DNA of 40,174 nt, taken from the IMG/VR virus record IMGVR_UViG_3300049846_001705, positions 1 to 40,174 of that record; one strand, written 5' to 3'. The notes under the pieces are model-generated. The model saw only the letters and a list, made by a program, of their open reading frames with translations. It was not told where the DNA came from and did no database searches. The DNA is from a virus. The translations under genes were made by a program, and so were the position numbers. Of this stretch, positions 20,150 to 28,587 are shown piece after piece (positions within the stretch are counted from its first letter, which is position 1; each line of letters starts with the position of its first letter).

Positions 20150-22380
20150 TGGCAGAAGGTGCACGGTCATTAGATTCCGCAATAAGCAAATTAAAATCTC
20201 AAAATGTTGATAATTACTCTGAAGAAATGGTGACAGGCCAAGATGCCAGTGGCAAGCCAGAAAGAACACCATTTGCAACGGCAGATGGTTTAAAATCCGC
20301 TATGGGTTCTATTTTAGGTGTATTAGGTGCTGTAATAGGTCCAAATTTGTTTGCAGGGGACCACACCCAAAAATTAGCATTACAATTAGGTGCTATAATG
20401 GCAGCAGGATCAAACCTAAAATCAAAATATACCGGTATAGGAGGAAGCAGTAAGACATCCACCTCCGGCTCAACATCAAAATTATCAAAATTATTATCAG
20501 ATCCAAACACACCCAATAATGTCCAAGGACTAGATGAGGAATATCAAGAATCGCAAGGAGGAACAGAAGTTGCACAAGCAATAAGGGATACTGGCGATAA
20601 AAAAGTTGTCCAAATGTCTGAATATAATAAAATTGCAAGAGAAAATCTTGATTTTTTGCAAGATCAACGGTTACCAAAATCTACAGGAAGTGGTAATAAA
20701 TTGCAATTATTAAAAGGAGGAAAACCAGAAAAAGATGAGACTGAAGTTCCCAGTAAACCAAAAAAACCAAGAACTTGGATGGAATGGCTTTCAGAAAAAG
20801 CCGGAGAAATATTAGAAGATGCTACTAAGATATTTTTAGGTGGAGGTGCGTTGGCTGCACTTTTAGGGGGTGGAGGAATTATGGCCGCTATGCTCCCCAT
20901 ATTAGGTGTTGGTTTAGCAGCTCTTGGAGGATATGCAATAGGTACATTGGTTAATGATCTTTTGATGAGTGAAGAATTTCAAAATGGCATTAAAGCCATT
21001 GGTAAATGGATAGGTGATGCTGGAACTTATATCACTGATTTGGTTGATAGTTATATTTCACCTGCCTTAAAAAGTGCAAACGAAGCACTTGGCATTAAAA
21101 TGGGAGAAGGGCCAGTTGCTGAAGCATTAGATACTGTTGGCATTACAAATTTTTCTGGACAAGAGGCTAAAGAAAACGAAGAAAATGCTAAGGTAGGGCT
21201 TTACAATACATTATTACATGCAGCAAACCATAAACCTATAGAAAAATTTAAAGAAATTAGGGAATCCGCTAAAAGAGGGCGGGAGATGGGAAGTCTAACA
21301 AATGAAGAATCTAATGATATCGTTAAAATTTTGATTATTCGTGAGGCAAAAAACGATACGAGTGAAAGGGGTGCTACCGATACATCATCCATGTTTACTA
21401 CAGAAACACCAAGTGCAAGTAATACTAATTCTGGTAATGCTTCTGAGGGAGCTAATGGAAGTTGGGCACCAAGTTCTAGTACATCTAATGTTTCCAATAA
21501 TATACCATTAAAAGGATATAGTGGTTTAGGTTCCATTGCGACAAAATATGAAACTGGTGGGAGAGGTGCCGGTGTCATTTCAACGGGTCATGGGGATTTT
21601 GGAGGAAAATCATACGGAAAATATCAATTAGCATCAAAACAAGGTCAAGTTGACGCCTTTCTTAAAAGTTCTGGATATGCCTCTCAGTTTTCTGGCATGA
21701 GAGTTGGTAGTGCGGAATTTGATAATAAATGGAAACAATTGGCAAATTTAGATCCCAATTTTGGAAATGCACAACAGGAATATATTAAAAATACACATTA
21801 TGATCCACAGATGAGAAAATTGCAAAAGGCGGGCATCGATTTAACAGGAAAGGGTGCAGCCGTACAAGAAGCAGTATTCTCAACATCAGTTCAACATGGA
21901 CCAAATGCATCAATAATACAAAAAGCACTAGCAGGAAAAAATATCTCAGGAATGAGTGATGCCGATATTGTTTCTACAATACAAGATTATAAAGCAGCAA
22001 ATGTTAATACTAATTTTAGAAGCTCCTCAGCAGGTGTTAGAAAAAGTGTTGCTAGAAGAATTCAAAATGAAAAACAAGATCTTCTAAAACTTGCGGCATT
22101 GGGCACTAGTAATAATAATGTTCCTCCACTATTAGCCGCACCAACACCAGCATTAGAAGCAACACAAGCACCCGCATTAAATGCCGCTGTATCTAAAAAT
22201 GCAGAATTACAAAGCACACAATCAGCCACACCCATAACACCAACCATTATTAACAATAACACATCCAATGGGGGTGGTGGAACAATTCCAGCTCCTAAAA
22301 CAGGAAAAGTTGATACTAGACCAACAGAACCAATGTTTTACACATTACAACAAAAATCCTTTATGAGTTCGGTGGGATAA
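20149..22380 (+). CDS. Large tail protein with membrane-spanning region and lysozyme-like domain
   Basis: 743 residues; GGAGG sits eight bases before the ATG. Residues 1-220 are polar and low-complexity. Residues 227-270 (GGGALAALLGGGGIMAAMLP-ILGVGLAALGGYAIGT) are very hydrophobic. Residues about 457-645 hold a lysozyme/chitosanase-like domain starting SIATKYETGGRGAGVIS (Glu 467 a candidate catalytic residue) with GKSYGKYQLAS, VFSTSVQHGPNA and a helical end. A Pro/Ala/Asn-rich tail follows. Tape-measure and hub proteins carry such hydrophobic spans and murein hydrolases for DNA injection. Likely a gp29-type or tail-tip lysin; no gp5-like beta helix is seen. Confidence 0.65.
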   Translation: MAEGARSLDSAISKLKSQNVDNYSEEMVTGQDASGKPERTPFATADGLKSAMGSILGVLGAVIGPNLFAGDHTQKLALQLGAIMAAGSNLKSKYTGIGGSSKTSTSGSTSKLSKLLSDPNTPNNVQGLDEEYQESQGGTEVAQAIRDTGDKKVVQMSEYNKIARENLDFLQDQRLPKSTGSGNKLQLLKGGKPEKDETEVPSKPKKPRTWMEWLSEKAGEILEDATKIFLGGGALAALLGGGGIMAAMLPILGVGLAALGGYAIGTLVNDLLMSEEFQNGIKAIGKWIGDAGTYITDLVDSYISPALKSANEALGIKMGEGPVAEALDTVGITNFSGQEAKENEENAKVGLYNTLLHAANHKPIEKFKEIRESAKRGREMGSLTNEESNDIVKILIIREAKNDTSERGATDTSSMFTTETPSASNTNSGNASEGANGSWAPSSSTSNVSNNIPLKGYSGLGSIATKYETGGRGAGVISTGHGDFGGKSYGKYQLASKQGQVDAFLKSSGYASQFSGMRVGSAEFDNKWKQLANLDPNFGNAQQEYIKNTHYDPQMRKLQKAGIDLTGKGAAVQEAVFSTSVQHGPNASIIQKALAGKNISGMSDADIVSTIQDYKAANVNTNFRSSSAGVRKSVARRIQNEKQDLLKLAALGTSNNNVPPLLAAPTPALEATQAPALNAAVSKNAELQSTQSATPITPTIINNNTSNGGGGTIPAPKTGKVDTRPTEPMFYTLQQKSFMSSVG

Positions 22381-22398
22381 TCTCCCATAAATATTATT

Positions 22399-23154
22399 AT
22401 GAAAAATGAAGTGATTATAAAAGAACATTGTGGAATTGATGTCGCTAGGGATGATCTATATCCAGGAGGAACAAAGCGGCGTATTTTAATGCCACTAATA
22501 AGCAATAGTGAATATAAAGAGTTTGCATATCCATCAACTGCATTTGGTGCGGCCATGGTTGCAATTGCATATACAACAAATCAATTAAACAAAAAGGGAC
22601 ACATTTTTCTAGCCGAAAGGAAAAAGTCTACACCATTCATCGAAGAAATGGTTGAAGCGGGGAAAGATTCTATAGAAATTCATTATGTAAAAGGTGGATT
22701 ATATAATATTGTCAAAGCAGCAGCCAATAAATTTTGCCAAAATAATCCAAATGTTAAACTATTACCTTGTGGTTTAAATTTTCCAGAAGCAATTGATATA
22801 TTGGCAAACGAAATGAAAAATGTTAGACAAGCGTATGGTCAATATGATATAGTTATAAGTGCATGTAGTTCCGGTGCATTGCAATTGGCATTACAAAAAT
22901 CAGAACTTGGAAATGAATATGTAGCGGTTGGAACTGGAATGAAAAATCCACCACACGGAAAGGCAAAACTTATAGAGCATTATTTGATAGAGAAATTTGA
23001 AAAGGAAACAAAGGTTTTGCCACCCTTTCCTACTGTAAGAAATTACGATGGAAAAGTTTGGCAATATGCATTGAAATTGAAAGAAGAAAATCCAGATAAA
23101 AAAATATTGATGTGGAATGTATCCTGCACTAAAGATGATTTGAAAAGAATATGA
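22399..23154 (+). CDS. PLP-dependent fold-type II enzyme homologue
   Basis: 251 residues. VARDDLYPGGTKRRIL (about residues 15-30) is the motif R-D-D-L-x-x-G-G-[N/T]-K-x-R of ACC deaminase and D-cysteine desulfhydrase, in which the Lys forms the Schiff base with PLP. CSSGALQLALQKSELGNEYV (about 155) fits the glycine/serine-rich phosphate-binding loop. The family is normally 320-340 residues, so this copy is compact. The next gene overlaps by four bases (ATGA), implying joint function. A hairpin (TGGGA/TCCCA, 22373-22387) sits just upstream in place of a ribosome site. Reaction unknown; eliminase or transfer chemistry is possible. Confidence 0.65.
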   Translation: MKNEVIIKEHCGIDVARDDLYPGGTKRRILMPLISNSEYKEFAYPSTAFGAAMVAIAYTTNQLNKKGHIFLAERKKSTPFIEEMVEAGKDSIEIHYVKGGLYNIVKAAANKFCQNNPNVKLLPCGLNFPEAIDILANEMKNVRQAYGQYDIVISACSSGALQLALQKSELGNEYVAVGTGMKNPPHGKAKLIEHYLIEKFEKETKVLPPFPTVRNYDGKVWQYALKLKEENPDKKILMWNVSCTKDDLKRI

Positions 23155-24149
23155 AAACTATAGCAATTGCAAGATTAAGGTCAAAAGTAAATTACACTGG
23201 CCCAATGAAAGATATATTGGATTCATTTTATTGGTGTCTAAACAACTTTATTGCCGATCACCCAGAATATAAGTACACCTACTATAACTTTTCATGGGGG
23301 ACGAGACCAAAAAGAGATGTGGATAGCATAAAAGATGCCGATGTTATTATTATACCAACCGAAAATGAATTCCATGCTTGGGTTCCCAATTATTTACACC
23401 CATTGAATTTAAAGAAATGCAATGAGCATATCGATAAGATCAAACCATATATCAATAACAAGAAAGTCATATTACTCAGATCTGATCGTGCCGACACAGA
23501 AGAACTATATCAAAACAATACATTTAGTGGATGTTCGATTGATATCGACACAGTTGATGAGGATGATTTTCCTATGGGAATTCATGTTTTGAAATCATAT
23601 TTTCCTCACGAAGTAAACTATCTAGATTATCAATATGCAACACCTTCGGATTTTGTATATTGGGGAACAGATAAAAGAAAACTTCCAGGTGGAATTAACT
23701 CAAATGATGAACGCCATATTATACTCAAAAAAATAAAAAAAGATTCGGAAATTTCTAGCATATTCATCGGAAGATTTAACAATATCAATCGTGATCACGC
23801 AATGATGAAGATGTACCAACTACACCCAATTCTTTCAAAATCTCGCACCACGCTTTGTTTTAACTGGTTATCTAATACAGCAGTCACATCTAGATATCAT
23901 GAAGCCATGACAACAAATTGGATGATTCCATTGGTATGGAAAGATTATGACTCAACCGGAAGATTGGGAATAGAACCATGGCAAAGGTGTCATAATGCTG
24001 AAGAAGTTGTGGATAAAATCAAATTTTTGAAAAATAATGCAGAAAATTTACATAGAGAATTATATAATAAGTGGATTCAAAATAGACCATCTAAAGAATC
24101 CACTTATAAAACCTTTGAGTCATTATTATTAGATAAAATCAAAAAATGA
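23151..24149 (+). CDS. Glycosyltransferase-like protein (putative)
   Basis: 332 residues, MKTIAIARLRSKVNYTGPMK at the start. A first alpha/beta half (DADVIIIPTENEFHAWVPNY; VILLRSDRADTEELY) and a second half with SSIFIGRFNNINRDHAMMKM, FNWLSNTAVTSRYHEAMTTN-WMIPLVW and CHNAEEVVDKIKFLKNNAEN resemble the GT-B layout, where an E near R-Y-H-E-A contacts a nucleotide sugar. The match is by pattern only. Translationally coupled to the PLP-enzyme homologue, so the pair may modify a sugar, nucleotide or virion component. Confidence 0.45.
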   Translation: MKTIAIARLRSKVNYTGPMKDILDSFYWCLNNFIADHPEYKYTYYNFSWGTRPKRDVDSIKDADVIIIPTENEFHAWVPNYLHPLNLKKCNEHIDKIKPYINNKKVILLRSDRADTEELYQNNTFSGCSIDIDTVDEDDFPMGIHVLKSYFPHEVNYLDYQYATPSDFVYWGTDKRKLPGGINSNDERHIILKKIKKDSEISSIFIGRFNNINRDHAMMKMYQLHPILSKSRTTLCFNWLSNTAVTSRYHEAMTTNWMIPLVWKDYDSTGRLGIEPWQRCHNAEEVVDKIKFLKNNAENLHRELYNKWIQNRPSKESTYKTFESLLLDKIKK

Positions 24150-24168
24150 TGGGCTATTAACCCATCAT
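24141..24168 (-). terminator. Intrinsic terminator after gp32
   Basis: ATGATGGG / CCCATCAT forms a perfect 8-base stem with a 7-base loop (24146-24168), followed on the minus strand by TTTTTTGATTTT. It ends the gp33-gp59-gp32 unit and overlaps the stop codon of the convergent gene; in the other direction there is no T run. Confidence 0.75.
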
Positions 24169-24174
24169 CAAATA

Positions 24175-25113
24175 TTACACACCATCAACCTTTTTTCTTA
24201 ACTTTGCCAAGAAATCATATTCACTACTTGCCTCGGTATCATCCATTTCATCTTCGATATCATCGGAACTTTCATCCTTAAATTTAGAACTTTCATTTAG
24301 GCTAGATAGTGATTTAGCGGCTGCATTTACTGGAGCATTTGCAGGATTAATCACTTTTAAAAACCTTCTTTCCAATTCTTCATATGTTTTAAAATTAGAA
24401 GGATCTATTATTGCTTGAAGTGAATATTGTTTTTCCCACAATTTCTGATAATCTTCATCAGACCCATTAGGAAAAATAGGGGTTGGTTTATGCCACTCAG
24501 ATGATGCATAATTTGTATAGCCATCAACCTTTTTAATTCTAAGAACAAAATTTCTACCTTCCCAGAAATCAAATGGATTTGACGGGGATACTGATTCTTT
24601 AAATTCATCAACTTCGGGAGATATTAATGATTTAATCAAATCAAATATTTTTGCACCGTATTTAAAAAGAAAAACCTTTCCATCATTTTCCGGATTGGCG
24701 GCATCTTTTAATACCAAAACATTTGATACATAGACAAGTTTTCTTTTTCGTTCTCTGGCTGTTTTTCTTTCCTCAGATTTATCATCTTGGTTTGTTTTCC
24801 ATAATATAGTATTTGCATCCGCAACTGGATCTTTTTTACCAAGAGTCGTCAAACATAATTCATTATAATATCCACCCGGACCAGAAAAAACATGTTCAAA
24901 ATATTTAACAAATGGTGCATTTTCCCCAATAGGTGCCGGCAAAAATCTAATCAATGCACTTGCGTTTCCTGATTTATCTTGTGTTGCTCTCCAATATCTC
25001 TGATCTCCTATGTATTCCTTTTCTTTCTGATTTGAAAGTTTTTCAAGTTCAGATTGAAGGTTGGCCAAATCGGCGCTTTTTTTATTTTTAAGGTCTGAAA
25101 TAGATAATGCCAT
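24175..25113 (-). CDS. gp32: Single-stranded DNA-binding protein gp32
   Basis: 312 residues. The N-terminal domain has MALSISDLKNKKSADLANLQ; the core contains DQRYWRATQDKSGNASALIR-FLPAP, HVFSGPGGYYNELCLTTLG, KRKLVYVSNVLVLKDAANPE and KVFLFKYGAKIFDLI; the C-terminal tail is acidic (DDIEDEMDDTE), used in T4 to contact other replisome proteins. T4 gp32 is 301 residues. The zinc ligands of T4 (His and three Cys) are missing, with one Cys left, as in some marine relatives. GAGG precedes the start. It follows gp33 and gp59 as in T4. Confidence 0.95.
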   Translation of the reverse strand: MALSISDLKNKKSADLANLQSELEKLSNQKEKEYIGDQRYWRATQDKSGNASALIRFLPAPIGENAPFVKYFEHVFSGPGGYYNELCLTTLGKKDPVADANTILWKTNQDDKSEERKTARERKRKLVYVSNVLVLKDAANPENDGKVFLFKYGAKIFDLIKSLISPEVDEFKESVSPSNPFDFWEGRNFVLRIKKVDGYTNYASSEWHKPTPIFPNGSDEDYQKLWEKQYSLQAIIDPSNFKTYEELERRFLKVINPANAPVNAAAKSLSSLNESSKFKDESSDDIEDEMDDTEASSEYDFLAKLRKKVDGV

Positions 25114-25137
25114 ATTTTCCTCTCATATTTTGTCGTA

Positions 25138-25716
25138 TTAGGTCTTACATAACTGTAATGTTATTTGATTATATCTTGAAAGATCATTTATGTCAATGAA
25201 TTTACTGTATTTTTTCCATGTGTTTATGTAATTGTTCATAATTATATTACTATTATCTTTCAACCACAAATTGAATAGATCAAATATTTTATCCAATATG
25301 ATAATAGATTCCAATTTTATATCATTACATTTTGTTAATTTATATGCAATAGGTTCACTTTCATATTGCAAAACGCCGTTCAGTGTTCCATAACGCAATA
25401 ATATATCTAGATCATTTTTAAAGTTATACTCAATCGAATGAACGCAAGACATCCTCTTATAATAGATTTCATGTGATTTTGCATCCAATAATTCTGTTAT
25501 CCATAATTTTGGTTTGAGTAATAAATTTGCGATACATAACCACTTAAATTCTTCTGGCTTATTGAATTGCATTTTTAATTTTTTACATGCATATTCATTT
25601 ACTTTAAAGTATTTTTCTGAAATTTTAACTTTACCGTGATATTTAACATAATCATATGATGTGTTGAAGTGACGTTGGATCCCTACAAAGGTTTCATAAT
25701 ATTGTCTTTCATTCAC
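25138..25716 (-). CDS. gp59: Helicase loader gp59
   Basis: 192 residues from a GTG overlapping the gp33 stop. HFNTSYDYVKYHGKVKISEK, EFKWLCIANLLLKPKLWITE-LLDAK and EIYYKRMSCVHSIEYNFKND-LDILL align with T4 gp59 (217 aa), the all-helical protein that brings gp41 helicase onto gp32-coated forks. No gp41 gene lies in this window. Downstream spacing to gp32 is 24 bases. Confidence 0.85.
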   Translation of the reverse strand: MNERQYYETFVGIQRHFNTSYDYVKYHGKVKISEKYFKVNEYACKKLKMQFNKPEEFKWLCIANLLLKPKLWITELLDAKSHEIYYKRMSCVHSIEYNFKNDLDILLRYGTLNGVLQYESEPIAYKLTKCNDIKLESIIILDKIFDLFNLWLKDNSNIIMNNYINTWKKYSKFIDINDLSRYNQITLQLCKT

Positions 25717-25985
25717 ATTAAACTCCGGGTTTTCTTTCTTTTGGTGCCCTTAATCATATTTAAACTAATTGCTTCATCCATTAATGATGTTGATATATTA
25801 TGTGATATCAATTTTTTAATTACACTATATTCAACATCATATAATTGCACAAATTCTATAATAGCCTCAATATAACTTAGCCCATTTACAACCCTCTCTT
25901 CTATCATTAATGCAAATTTTTCAGGTGTTAAAATTTGAATCTGATTTGTTTCGATATTTGTTAGTTCCATCTTTTTTTTGTTCAT
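25713..25985 (-). CDS. gp33: Late transcription coactivator gp33
   Basis: 90 residues. FALMIEERVVNGLSYIEAII-EFVQLYDVEYSVIKKLIS and the basic tail GTKRKKTRS match the gp33 pattern (T4: IEKMVEEFGMSYLEATTAF). gp33 bridges RNA polymerase and the sliding clamp at late promoters. An ATG five codons in (25970) is an alternative start. The sequence just upstream, read on the other strand, is a TATAAATA element. Confidence 0.75.
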   Translation of the reverse strand: MNKKKMELTNIETNQIQILTPEKFALMIEERVVNGLSYIEAIIEFVQLYDVEYSVIKKLISHNISTSLMDEAISLNMIKGTKRKKTRSLM

Positions 25986-25992
25986 ATAAATA
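25985..25992 (+). promoter_or_regulatory. T4-type late promoter element TATAAATA
   Basis: An exact copy of the T4 late -10 consensus, oriented rightward, 48 bases before the start at 26040. The sequence has no -35 element, as expected for a late promoter, and gp33 is encoded immediately alongside. Confidence 0.55.
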
Positions 25993-26039
25993 GTTTTATT
26001 GCTTTTATTATATCTTATTCTATAAAAAACTCAAGATGT

Positions 26040-26450
26040 ATGAGAAAAAATGTTCAAAAATTATACGAAACGGGGCTACAATTTGATAAATTGACCGACA
26101 CCCAAAAGACATTTTTCTTAGAAGAGTTATGGAATGGGGTTGGTAGTCGTTCATATCCAATAGATCCACCCGACAGTATTTTTAAAGGTCCATCTATTTA
26201 TCATGACTTTTGGTACTTCCGAGGAGGCCCAGATGAGTTGAGAAAGATGGCCGATCTTGATTTTTATTATAGATGTTTAGATAAAATTAAAGAAAGAAAA
26301 AAGCCATTACATAAACCATTCTTTTACATATTGGCCTTTATATATTATTATGGCTTAAAATTTTTAGGTAAAAAGGCCTGGGAATATCACGAAAAACCGG
26401 CTAAAACTTGGGATGAGTTCATTAGCCGGAGTCAAAAATTTATCAACTAA
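26040..26450 (+). CDS. Phospholipase A2-like protein (putative)
   Basis: 136 residues. The central stretch NGVGSRSYPIDPPDSIFKGP-SIYHDFWYFRGGPDELRKMA-DLDFYYRCL follows the layout of phage and bacterial PLA2-like proteins: an Asn-Gly turn, a His-Asp pair in a helix (the catalytic dyad), then an aspartate and F-Y in the facing helix. The disulfide cysteines of secreted PLA2 are missing. A hydrophobic segment follows (FFYILAFIYYYGLKFLG). It lies behind a late-promoter element and is the only rightward gene within a leftward region, so a late role in virion or lysis is plausible. Confidence 0.5.
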   Translation: MRKNVQKLYETGLQFDKLTDTQKTFFLEELWNGVGSRSYPIDPPDSIFKGPSIYHDFWYFRGGPDELRKMADLDFYYRCLDKIKERKKPLHKPFFYILAFIYYYGLKFLGKKAWEYHEKPAKTWDEFISRSQKFIN

Positions 26451-26833
26451 TCTTCAGTATCTTTAATATACTGATCTATATTTTTCTTACTCCATGCAAT
26501 TGCCTGATCCATTTTAGGAAAAGCGGGAACATTCAAATATGGCTCACCTGTATCATTATCACCAATAAACAATGTACCAAAACTAGTAGTTACAGATTGA
26601 ACTTTAATTTCAAAGCCCTTATAGTTTAAGGTTTTAACAACGGCAGCTTCATTCACATTTTTTTTTTGGGTTTCACTCATCATTTTTTTAGCCACATCCT
26701 TTTTTAGTTCACCTAATGCACTAATGACTCTATTTCCCATTAACTTTTTAAATAACAATTCAGCATTAGCGACTTTATTATTATTAATAGATCTGATAAA
26801 TTGGCTAATATTAACTTTATTTTGATCGGTCAT
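26447..26833 (-). CDS. Prohead-core-like protein (putative)
   Basis: 128 residues from MTDQNKVNISQFIRSINNNK. The N-terminal 50 residues (AELLFKKLMGNRVISALGEL-KKDVAKKMM) have the charged-helix pattern of T4-type prohead core and scaffold proteins; the C-terminus (NYKGFEIKVQSVTTSFGTLF, FPKMDQAIAWSKKNIDQYI) is a small alpha/beta module. AGGA is placed before the ATG at 26833. The assignment is weak. Confidence 0.4.
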   Translation of the reverse strand: MTDQNKVNISQFIRSINNNKVANAELLFKKLMGNRVISALGELKKDVAKKMMSETQKKNVNEAAVVKTLNYKGFEIKVQSVTTSFGTLFIGDNDTGEPYLNVPAFPKMDQAIAWSKKNIDQYIKDTED

Positions 26834-26869
26834 TGTTTTTCCTAAAAAATACAAAATTTATAATAATAT

Positions 26870-27478
26870 TTAGTAAGGTTGGGATTTATAACATTCCAAT
26901 AATGCAGAATATTGTAATGAATATTCCATATGTTTAACCTTTTTTGTTAAATCATCGATAGTGCCATCATTTGAAATTGTATAATCCCAATCTAAAAATC
27001 CATCAAGAGCAGTTTCAGATATATTATCACATCCAGGTGTTTTTTGGCACTCTAAACTAGGTCTAATTACCTTTACTACATTAATCAGTGTTGGTGTATC
27101 TTTAAAATATTGCTTTATATACTGAACTTCATTCGGAAACCTAAAATCGGTAATGATATAATTTCCAACATCTTTTGACATACCCTCACAAACTATTCTA
27201 GTCCAAATATTTGGATCACGGATACGCTGTTCTTGGCCAAAGTCCTGTAACATTTTTCTAGGGGTAATCCCATATCTAGGATCTATATCAGATTTTAACT
27301 CTGTATACATTTGTTCATAAGAAAGAGAATATAATCGCTGAACATGGTCCTTTAATGCATCCGCAAAGGCCGCACGTTTCCATTTATATTTTGAATTGGA
27401 TATTAAACATTGTGCTATTGTATCTTTACCTCGATACATTTTATGCCCTAACAAAATTATATGACGTTCAAATAGCAT
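26870..27478 (-). CDS. Deoxynucleoside monophosphate kinase
   Basis: 202 residues beginning MLFERHIILLGHKMYRGKDT. The P-loop (G-x4-GKDT, about residues 11-20), RKMLQDFGQEQRI, WTRIVCEG and NYIITDFRFPNEVQYIKQYF followed by VIRP and SNDGTIDDLTKKV match T4 gp1-type dNMP kinases (T4: LSGVKRSGKDT, VITNDGSLEELFSKI). The enzyme phosphorylates dNMPs for DNA synthesis; related kinases act on modified bases. The start is set by the family length. Confidence 0.75.
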   Translation of the reverse strand: MLFERHIILLGHKMYRGKDTIAQCLISNSKYKWKRAAFADALKDHVQRLYSLSYEQMYTELKSDIDPRYGITPRKMLQDFGQEQRIRDPNIWTRIVCEGMSKDVGNYIITDFRFPNEVQYIKQYFKDTPTLINVVKVIRPSLECQKTPGCDNISETALDGFLDWDYTISNDGTIDDLTKKVKHMEYSLQYSALLECYKSQPY

Positions 27479-27552
27479 AATTGCCCACCAAGTTAAATTA
27501 ATTACTAACCACAATTTATTTTACTACAAAACAAAAAAACAATCAAGACATT

Positions 27553-28296
27553 TTATGAATTTTCATACTTATGTCTGGCTAATAAGTATTCTCTGACCAA
27601 TCCACTTCTTACGATATCATCAATACTAAATTGCACAGAACGAAATGAAGGCATCATGTTTATAATATTCATAAACGTTTCAACTCCATCCCTTTCATTT
27701 TTCTTACTCAAATCACTCTGTTTTGTGTCACCACAGAAAATAATTCTACTATTGAGACCAACTCTGGTTATTATCGAATCAAGTTCATGTAAAGTTAAAT
27801 TGGAAAACTCATCTACAATAATCACCGCATTATCAATTGTCATTCCCCTAATGTAAGAAGTTGACATAAACTCATATAAACCCTTTTCTTTTAAGATATC
27901 ATAGACATCGCCTCGGTTTGTTAGGGTCTTGAATATGTCCCTATATGGCACCTCATACATTGCCATTTTTTCGGCCAATGAGCCAGGCAAGAACCCCTGT
28001 TCTCTGGTTGGGACGGCACTTCGAACGATATAAATTGATTCTGTTTTTCCTAATTTTAATTCTTGTAAGGCAAAATATATAGCCAAAAAGGTTTTACCGC
28101 TCCCGGCCGAGCCATACATCATTAAATTTTTCCCATTTCTCCAAAAATCAAAACATTTTGCCTGATTATTGGTCATCGGCTCTATCGTCGTAACATCATA
28201 TAACCTATTCAATAATTTTTTCTGTCTCTTTTTTTTCAAATTATCCAAATCACTCTCTTCATCATCAACCATTGGCGATTTGATATTCTGTTTCAT
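27553..28296 (-). CDS. phoH: PhoH-like P-loop ATPase
   Basis: 247 residues from MKQNIKSPMVDDEESDLDNL. Walker A is MYGSAGSGKTFLA, the RSAVPTREQGFLPGSLAEKM stretch is typical of PhoH, Walker B is AVIIVDEFSNLT, and RIIFCGDTKQSDLSKKNERD is the sensor region. PhoH proteins are widespread in marine phages; the activity may be RNA/DNA helicase-like. TTG 28329 in frame is a less likely start because it overlaps the upstream gene. Confidence 0.9.
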   Translation of the reverse strand: MKQNIKSPMVDDEESDLDNLKKKRQKKLLNRLYDVTTIEPMTNNQAKCFDFWRNGKNLMMYGSAGSGKTFLAIYFALQELKLGKTESIYIVRSAVPTREQGFLPGSLAEKMAMYEVPYRDIFKTLTNRGDVYDILKEKGLYEFMSTSYIRGMTIDNAVIIVDEFSNLTLHELDSIITRVGLNSRIIFCGDTKQSDLSKKNERDGVETFMNIINMMPSFRSVQFSIDDIVRSGLVREYLLARHKYENS

Positions 28297-28300
28297 TTGT

Positions 28301-28555
28301 TTAGATTTGTATGTTAGCCTTAGGTCCAAGTCTCTTTTTCATTTCAGTCATTCTTTCAGTAAAAGAGCCACACGGCTTTTTTATTCCTAGTCTTATTGGA
28401 TCACCAATTAAGGGCGCACCAATACATAATTCAATTGTCGATTCTGATTTACAAACTGGGCAAGGAGAATTAGTAGGAACATCTCTATCATCGATTTTAT
28501 AGACCCCCTCAAAGGTGTGATTGCAACTGGTACATTTATAATCATACATTGGCAT
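28301..28555 (-). CDS. Zinc ribbon protein (FmdB-like)
   Basis: 84 residues. MPMYDYKCTSCNHTFEGVYK and SPCPVCKSE supply four cysteines (CxxC ... CxxC) as in FmdB-type ribbons; the C-terminal LGIKKPCGSFTERMTEMKKR-LG is a conserved phage extension. Such small ribbons often bind nucleic acid or proteins. Its stop lies four bases from the PhoH start. Confidence 0.75.
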   Translation of the reverse strand: MPMYDYKCTSCNHTFEGVYKIDDRDVPTNSPCPVCKSESTIELCIGAPLIGDPIRLGIKKPCGSFTERMTEMKKRLGPKANIQI

Positions 28556-28570
28556 AGTTGTGCTCTTGTT

Positions 28571-28578
28571 TATTTATA
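28571..28578 (-). promoter_or_regulatory. T4-type late promoter element (minus strand)
   Basis: TATAAATA on the minus strand, 16 bases before the start at 28555. The distance allows only a short leader, which weakens the case. Confidence 0.35.
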
Positions 28579-28587
28579 AGAATTGGT

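Noticed and set aside
11313-27478. A thymidine-hypermodification pathway (FAD enzyme, PLP enzyme, kinase)
   Set aside because: These genes are scattered, and no uracil hydroxymethylase-type synthase or amino-acid:DNA transferase is seen; the kinase matches ordinary dNMP kinases. Kept only as a remote possibility.
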